Assembly: GCA_031081715.1 (NCBI GenBank) | Contig: JAVHMA010000002.1 | Coordinates: 62,001-126,000 of the forward strand | DNA length: 64,000 nt | Direction: 5' to 3' | Source: Armatimonadota bacterium | GTDB taxonomy: Bacteria > Sysuimicrobiota > Sysuimicrobiia > Sysuimicrobiales > Humicultoraceae | Shown here: positions 61,179 to 64,000 of the stretch, piece after piece | How the letters are laid out: every line of letters begins with the position of its first letter | How positions within the stretch are numbered: position 1 is the stretch's first letter | Notes under the pieces: generated by a model | Seen by the model: only the letters and a program-made list of their open reading frames with translations | Databases searched by the model: none | What the model was told of the DNA's origin: nothing | Translations under genes and position numbers: made by a program

Positions 61179-62665
61179 CGGGCGGCGCGCTCCCCGGCAC
61201 GATGCGGCAGCGTCCCGACGAGCGCGCGGAACCGGTCCCCGCGCTCGCGGTAGTCAGCGAACTGGTCGAAGCTCTCGCAGCCCGGCGAGAGCAGGATCGC
61301 CTCGCCCGGGACGGCGGCTGCCCAGGCCGCGGCCATCGCGGCCTCGAGCGTGCCGGCCGCCACCACCGGCGGCCTCGACGCCACCTTGCCGATCGCCTCC
61401 GCCAGGACGGCGGCGGTGGCGCCGATCAGGTAGGCGCCGCGCACGGGCGCGGGGCCGAGCGCCGCGACCATCGGCGCGAAGTCCTCGGGCCGCGCACCCT
61501 TGCGCAGCCCGCCGGCGATCAGGTGGAATGGCCGGTCCATCGCCGCGATGGCGGCCGCGGCAGAGGTCGGGTTGGTGCCCAGCGAGTCCTCGTAGAAGCG
61601 GACGCCGTCGCGCTCGGCCACCAGGCGGAACCGGTAGGGCAGGCCGCGGAACGCGCGCAGCGCGTCGGCGATCGCATGGACCGGGGTCCCCGCGGCCGCG
61701 GCCGCCGCGGCGGCGGCCAGGGCATTCTCGACGGTGTGCGCGCCCGGGACGGCCAGCGCGGTGACCGACAGCACTGGCCCCGCGTCCGGGAGCACGATCG
61801 TCCTGTCACGCACGAAGGCGCCCCGCGCGACAGGCCCCCGGCGGCTAAACCAGTGCACGGTCGCGGGCAGACCGTCCGCGAACGCGGCCACGGCCGGATC
61901 GTCGGCGTTGAGCACCGCCGCGTCGGCGGCGGTCTGGTGCCGCACGATCGTCCGCTTCGCCTCCACGTAGGCCTCCATGGTGCCGTGGTCGTCCAGGTGG
62001 TGAGGCGCGATGTTGGTGACCACGGCCAGGCGCGGGCTGTAGGGCAGGTCCACGAGCTGCCGGTTGCTGATCTCGAGCACGAGCCACGTCCGCGGGCTCG
62101 CCACGTCGAGCCGGTACAGTGCCGGCGTGTGGGTGCGGTCGTTGCCGGAGACCACGTGAGGGATGCCCGCGGCCTCCAACATCGCGGCGAGCAGGGTCGC
62201 CACCGTGAACTTGCCGTTGGTGCCTGTGATGCCCGCGATCGGACCGGGCCAGGTCTCGAAGAACAGGTGGGTCAGGCTCGACAACCGCGCGCCGCGTTCG
62301 GCGGCCTCGCGCACCCGCGCGTTCTGCGGGTGGCGGCGCCAGGACTGTGGGACGAAGATCACCTCCGCCTCCTCGATGCCCTCCAGGTAACGCGCACCCT
62401 GCCGCCAGGTCACGGACGCGGCCCGCAGGCGGTCGAGCAGTGCCGCGCGACCGGCGGCATCGAGCCAGGGGTGCGTGCGCTCCAGCGTCAAAGCGAAGCG
62501 CTCCGGTGGCTCCAGGTCGTGAGCGACGACCGGTCCGACGCCGTGCGCGACGAGGAAGTCCAGCACCGACGACCCCTCGGTACCCGACGGGCCGAGCACG
62601 TGGATGCGGCGGCCGCGGAGCCCGGCCACCACCGCCTCGACGCGCGCCCGCGTCGCGCCGGTCAC
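61175..62665 (-). CDS. murD: UDP-N-acetylmuramoylalanine--D-glutamate ligase
   Basis: The 496-residue ligase adds D-Glu to UDP-MurNAc-L-Ala. The N-terminal domain includes RRIHVLGPSGTEGSSVLDFL. The ATPase has PIAGITGTNGKFTVATLLAA; the residue after the P-loop Lys is Phe where Ser or Thr is usual, with Thr following. Further marks are TWLVLEISNRQLVDL, APHHLDDHGTMEAYVEAKR, FYEDSLGTNPTSAAAA and AILLSPGCESFDQFADYRER. GTG 62665 overlaps the mraY stop. At about 496 residues it is longer than the usual 440-460. Confidence 0.95.
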   Translation of the reverse strand: MTGATRARVEAVVAGLRGRRIHVLGPSGTEGSSVLDFLVAHGVGPVVAHDLEPPERFALTLERTHPWLDAAGRAALLDRLRAASVTWRQGARYLEGIEEAEVIFVPQSWRRHPQNARVREAAERGARLSSLTHLFFETWPGPIAGITGTNGKFTVATLLAAMLEAAGIPHVVSGNDRTHTPALYRLDVASPRTWLVLEISNRQLVDLPYSPRLAVVTNIAPHHLDDHGTMEAYVEAKRTIVRHQTAADAAVLNADDPAVAAFADGLPATVHWFSRRGPVARGAFVRDRTIVLPDAGPVLSVTALAVPGAHTVENALAAAAAAAAAGTPVHAIADALRAFRGLPYRFRLVAERDGVRFYEDSLGTNPTSAAAAIAAMDRPFHLIAGGLRKGARPEDFAPMVAALGPAPVRGAYLIGATAAVLAEAIGKVASRPPVVAAGTLEAAMAAAWAAAVPGEAILLSPGCESFDQFADYRERGDRFRALVGTLPHRAGERAAR

Positions 62666-63645
62666 GGCAGCGCCACCATGAGCCCGAGAACCAGGCAGAC
62701 CCCACCGGCCAGCACGAACCGCCGCACGATCGCGGGCTCGGACCAGCCGACGAGCTCGAAGTGATGGTGCAGCGGGCTCATGCGGAAGATGCGCCGACCG
62801 CCGGTGGCCCTGAAGTAGGCGACCTGGAGGAAGACGGACGCGGCCTCGGCAGTGAAGACGCCGCCGATCACAAACAGCGCTGCCTCGGCCCGGGCCAGGA
62901 TCGCCAGCGCGGCCAGCGCCGCGCCGAGCGCATTGGAGCCCACGTCGCCCATGAAGACGCGCGCCGGGTGCCGGTTGAAGGGCAGGAATCCGGCGCACGC
63001 ACCGGCGAGGGCCGCGGCCAGCACCGCGTCCGTCGGTTGGTCACGCGCGACCGCGATCGCCAGGAAGCCTCCGGCGGCGACCAGTACCAGCGTTGCCGCC
63101 AGGCCGTCGAGCCCGTCGGTCAGGTTGACTGCATTCGCGAAGCCCATGACAAGCAGCGCCGCCACCACGATGTACGCGCGGCCGAGGTCGACCGGCCCGA
63201 CGCCCGGCACCGCCACGACCGAACTCGTGCCCGGGACGACCGTCGCCGCTGCGCCGAGGGCGAGCGCGAGGCCTGCCTGCAGCGCCAGCCGCTCGCGCGC
63301 CCGCAGGCCCAGGTTGCGGCCGAGCCGGATCGCCCGCAGGTCGTCGATCAGGCCGATCGCGCCGAACCCGGCCAGCACCGCCAGGCCGAAGAGCACCCGC
63401 GCGTCCGGCCCCGCGACGACCAGTGCGGCCAGCGTCGTCGCCGCGATCATGAGCAGGCCGCCCATCGTCGGTGTCCCGGCCTTGTCCTGGTGGCGGCCGG
63501 GCGCGTCCTCCCGGATGCGCTGCCGCTGGCCGGCCGCGGCCAGCGCCGCGATCGCGCGCGGCGCGGCCAGCACCACGGTCCCGGCCGCGAGAACGAGTGC
63601 CGCCGCGTAGCGCGCGATCTCCGGGAGCGCCGCCGCCCAGCTCAT
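62662..63645 (-). CDS. mraY: Phospho-N-acetylmuramoyl-pentapeptide transferase MraY
   Basis: The 327-residue membrane enzyme makes lipid I. It shows DKAGTPTMGGLLMI, GLIDDLRAIRLGRNLGL with the Asp pair, GFANAVNLTDGLDGLAATL, PFNRHPARVFMGDVGSNALG and SPLHHHFELVGWSEPAIVRR with the His triplet. About ten helices. ATG 63645 overlaps the murF stop (ATGA). Confidence 0.98.
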   Translation of the reverse strand: MSWAAALPEIARYAAALVLAAGTVVLAAPRAIAALAAAGQRQRIREDAPGRHQDKAGTPTMGGLLMIAATTLAALVVAGPDARVLFGLAVLAGFGAIGLIDDLRAIRLGRNLGLRARERLALQAGLALALGAAATVVPGTSSVVAVPGVGPVDLGRAYIVVAALLVMGFANAVNLTDGLDGLAATLVLVAAGGFLAIAVARDQPTDAVLAAALAGACAGFLPFNRHPARVFMGDVGSNALGAALAALAILARAEAALFVIGGVFTAEAASVFLQVAYFRATGGRRIFRMSPLHHHFELVGWSEPAIVRRFVLAGGVCLVLGLMVALP

Positions 63646-64000
63646 CGGTTGCCCGCCGGCGCCCGGTCCAGCAGGGCGTCCACCAGGTGCTCCATCTCGA
63701 TCCCGCGCGACCCCTTCACGAGCACCGCGTCGCCTGCCCGCAGCACCGGCCGCAGGACCGTCGCGGCCTCGGGCGCGGTCGGCACCCATGCCATGGCGCC
63801 CGGCGCCAGCCCGGCGGCGGCCGCCCCGTCCAGGTACCAGCGCGCGTTCGGGCCGACCGCCAGGAGATAGGCCGGCTGGAGACTGGCGGCCTGACGCCCG
63901 ACCTCGCGGTGGAAGGCCGGCGAGGCCGGCCCGAGCTCGAGCATCTCGCCAAGCGCCAGCACCCGGCGCCGCGTCCCAGCGATCCGCGTGAGCACCTCGA
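63642..64000 (-). CDS. murF: UDP-N-acetylmuramoyl-tripeptide--D-alanyl-D-alanine ligase MurF, C-terminal part (cut by window edge)
   Basis: The last 119 codons are visible. RRVLALGEMLELGPASPAFH is the MurF/MurE-type Mur_ligase_C segment (the GEM.ELG motif is specific to MurF). GNR ends the protein after VLVKGSRGIEMEHLVDALL, another MurF hallmark. It adds D-Ala-D-Ala to the UDP-MurNAc tripeptide. It is the first visible member of the coupled dcw run. Confidence 0.95.
   Translation of the reverse strand, partial: EVLTRIAGTRRRVLALGEMLELGPASPAFHREVGRQAASLQPAYLLAVGPNARWYLDGAAAAGLAPGAMAWVPTAPEAATVLRPVLRAGDAVLVKGSRGIEMEHLVDALLDRAPAGNR

Overview
The window comes from a bacterial chromosome of very high GC content (roughly 70-73% by eye). 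Nearly every gene lies on the minus strand in long, tightly packed runs with many 4-bp GTGA or ATGA stop/start overlaps. The gene set is that of a Terrabacteria-type organism: RemA, PyrR, SepF, a YlmD/YlmE pair, a YlyA-like TraR/DksA protein, a PASTA kinase, RqcH, a YpfD-like S1 protein and an ileS T-box. Gene order closely follows the Bacillus-type dcw-yl-smc macro-locus. No sporulation sigma genes follow ftsZ, so a classical endospore-forming Firmicute is unlikely. A deep-branching, high-GC, Firmicutes-adjacent phylum (for example Sysuimicrobiota/CSP1-3-like) is my inference; the sequence alone does not fix the taxon.

Layout in transcription order of the minus strand, from high to low coordinates. 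(1) 53386-64000: murF(partial)-mraY-murD-ftsW-murG-murC-murB-ftsQ-ftsA-ftsZ, the peptidoglycan precursor and division cluster. (2) 44208-53373: an insertion-like stretch with an M50 protease, an orphan ABC-2 permease, nrdR-nrdJ (class II ribonucleotide reductase), a small exported BamE-like protein and a phnD-phnC-phnE transporter. (3) 31753-44206: ylmD-yggS-sepF-mtnA-GT2, then T-box-ileS-ylyA-lspA-lgt-like-rluD-pyrR. (4) 26067-31731: rqcH (reversed), yicC-remA-archaeal-type cytidylate kinase-priA. (5) 18545-25944: an accessory catabolic/transport island. (6) 5785-18458: def-fmt-yugP-rsmB, a hybrid histidine kinase on the plus strand, rlmN-PASTA kinase-rpe-deacetylase-S1 protein-tRNA-Pro. (7) 1-5712: DUF402-GT4-smc-ftsY(partial).

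Most of the window is housekeeping: cell-wall synthesis and division, protein maturation (def, fmt, rsmB, rlmN), lipoprotein processing, tRNA charging and chromosome segregation. The accessory parts are the 7.4-kb island between priA and def (PLP desulfhydrase, RraA-type aldolase, enolase-superfamily enzyme, amidohydrolase, peptide-type permeases and binding protein without ATPases), the hybrid kinase, two glycosyltransferases around ileS, and the phn transporter.

I found no mobile element, CRISPR array or phage gene. The most informative oddities are: an Lgt homologue lacking most catalytic residues beside an intact LspA; an archaeal-type cytidylate kinase in the usual guanylate-kinase slot; a PriA with no recognisable helicase ATP site; an IleS with altered HIGH and KMSKS signatures under a T-box; a PhnE carrying an inserted beta-sandwich; a near-consensus nrdR promoter with an NrdR-box-like palindrome filling its spacer; and two genes (dppB, ylmD) whose homology runs upstream of any canonical start codon.
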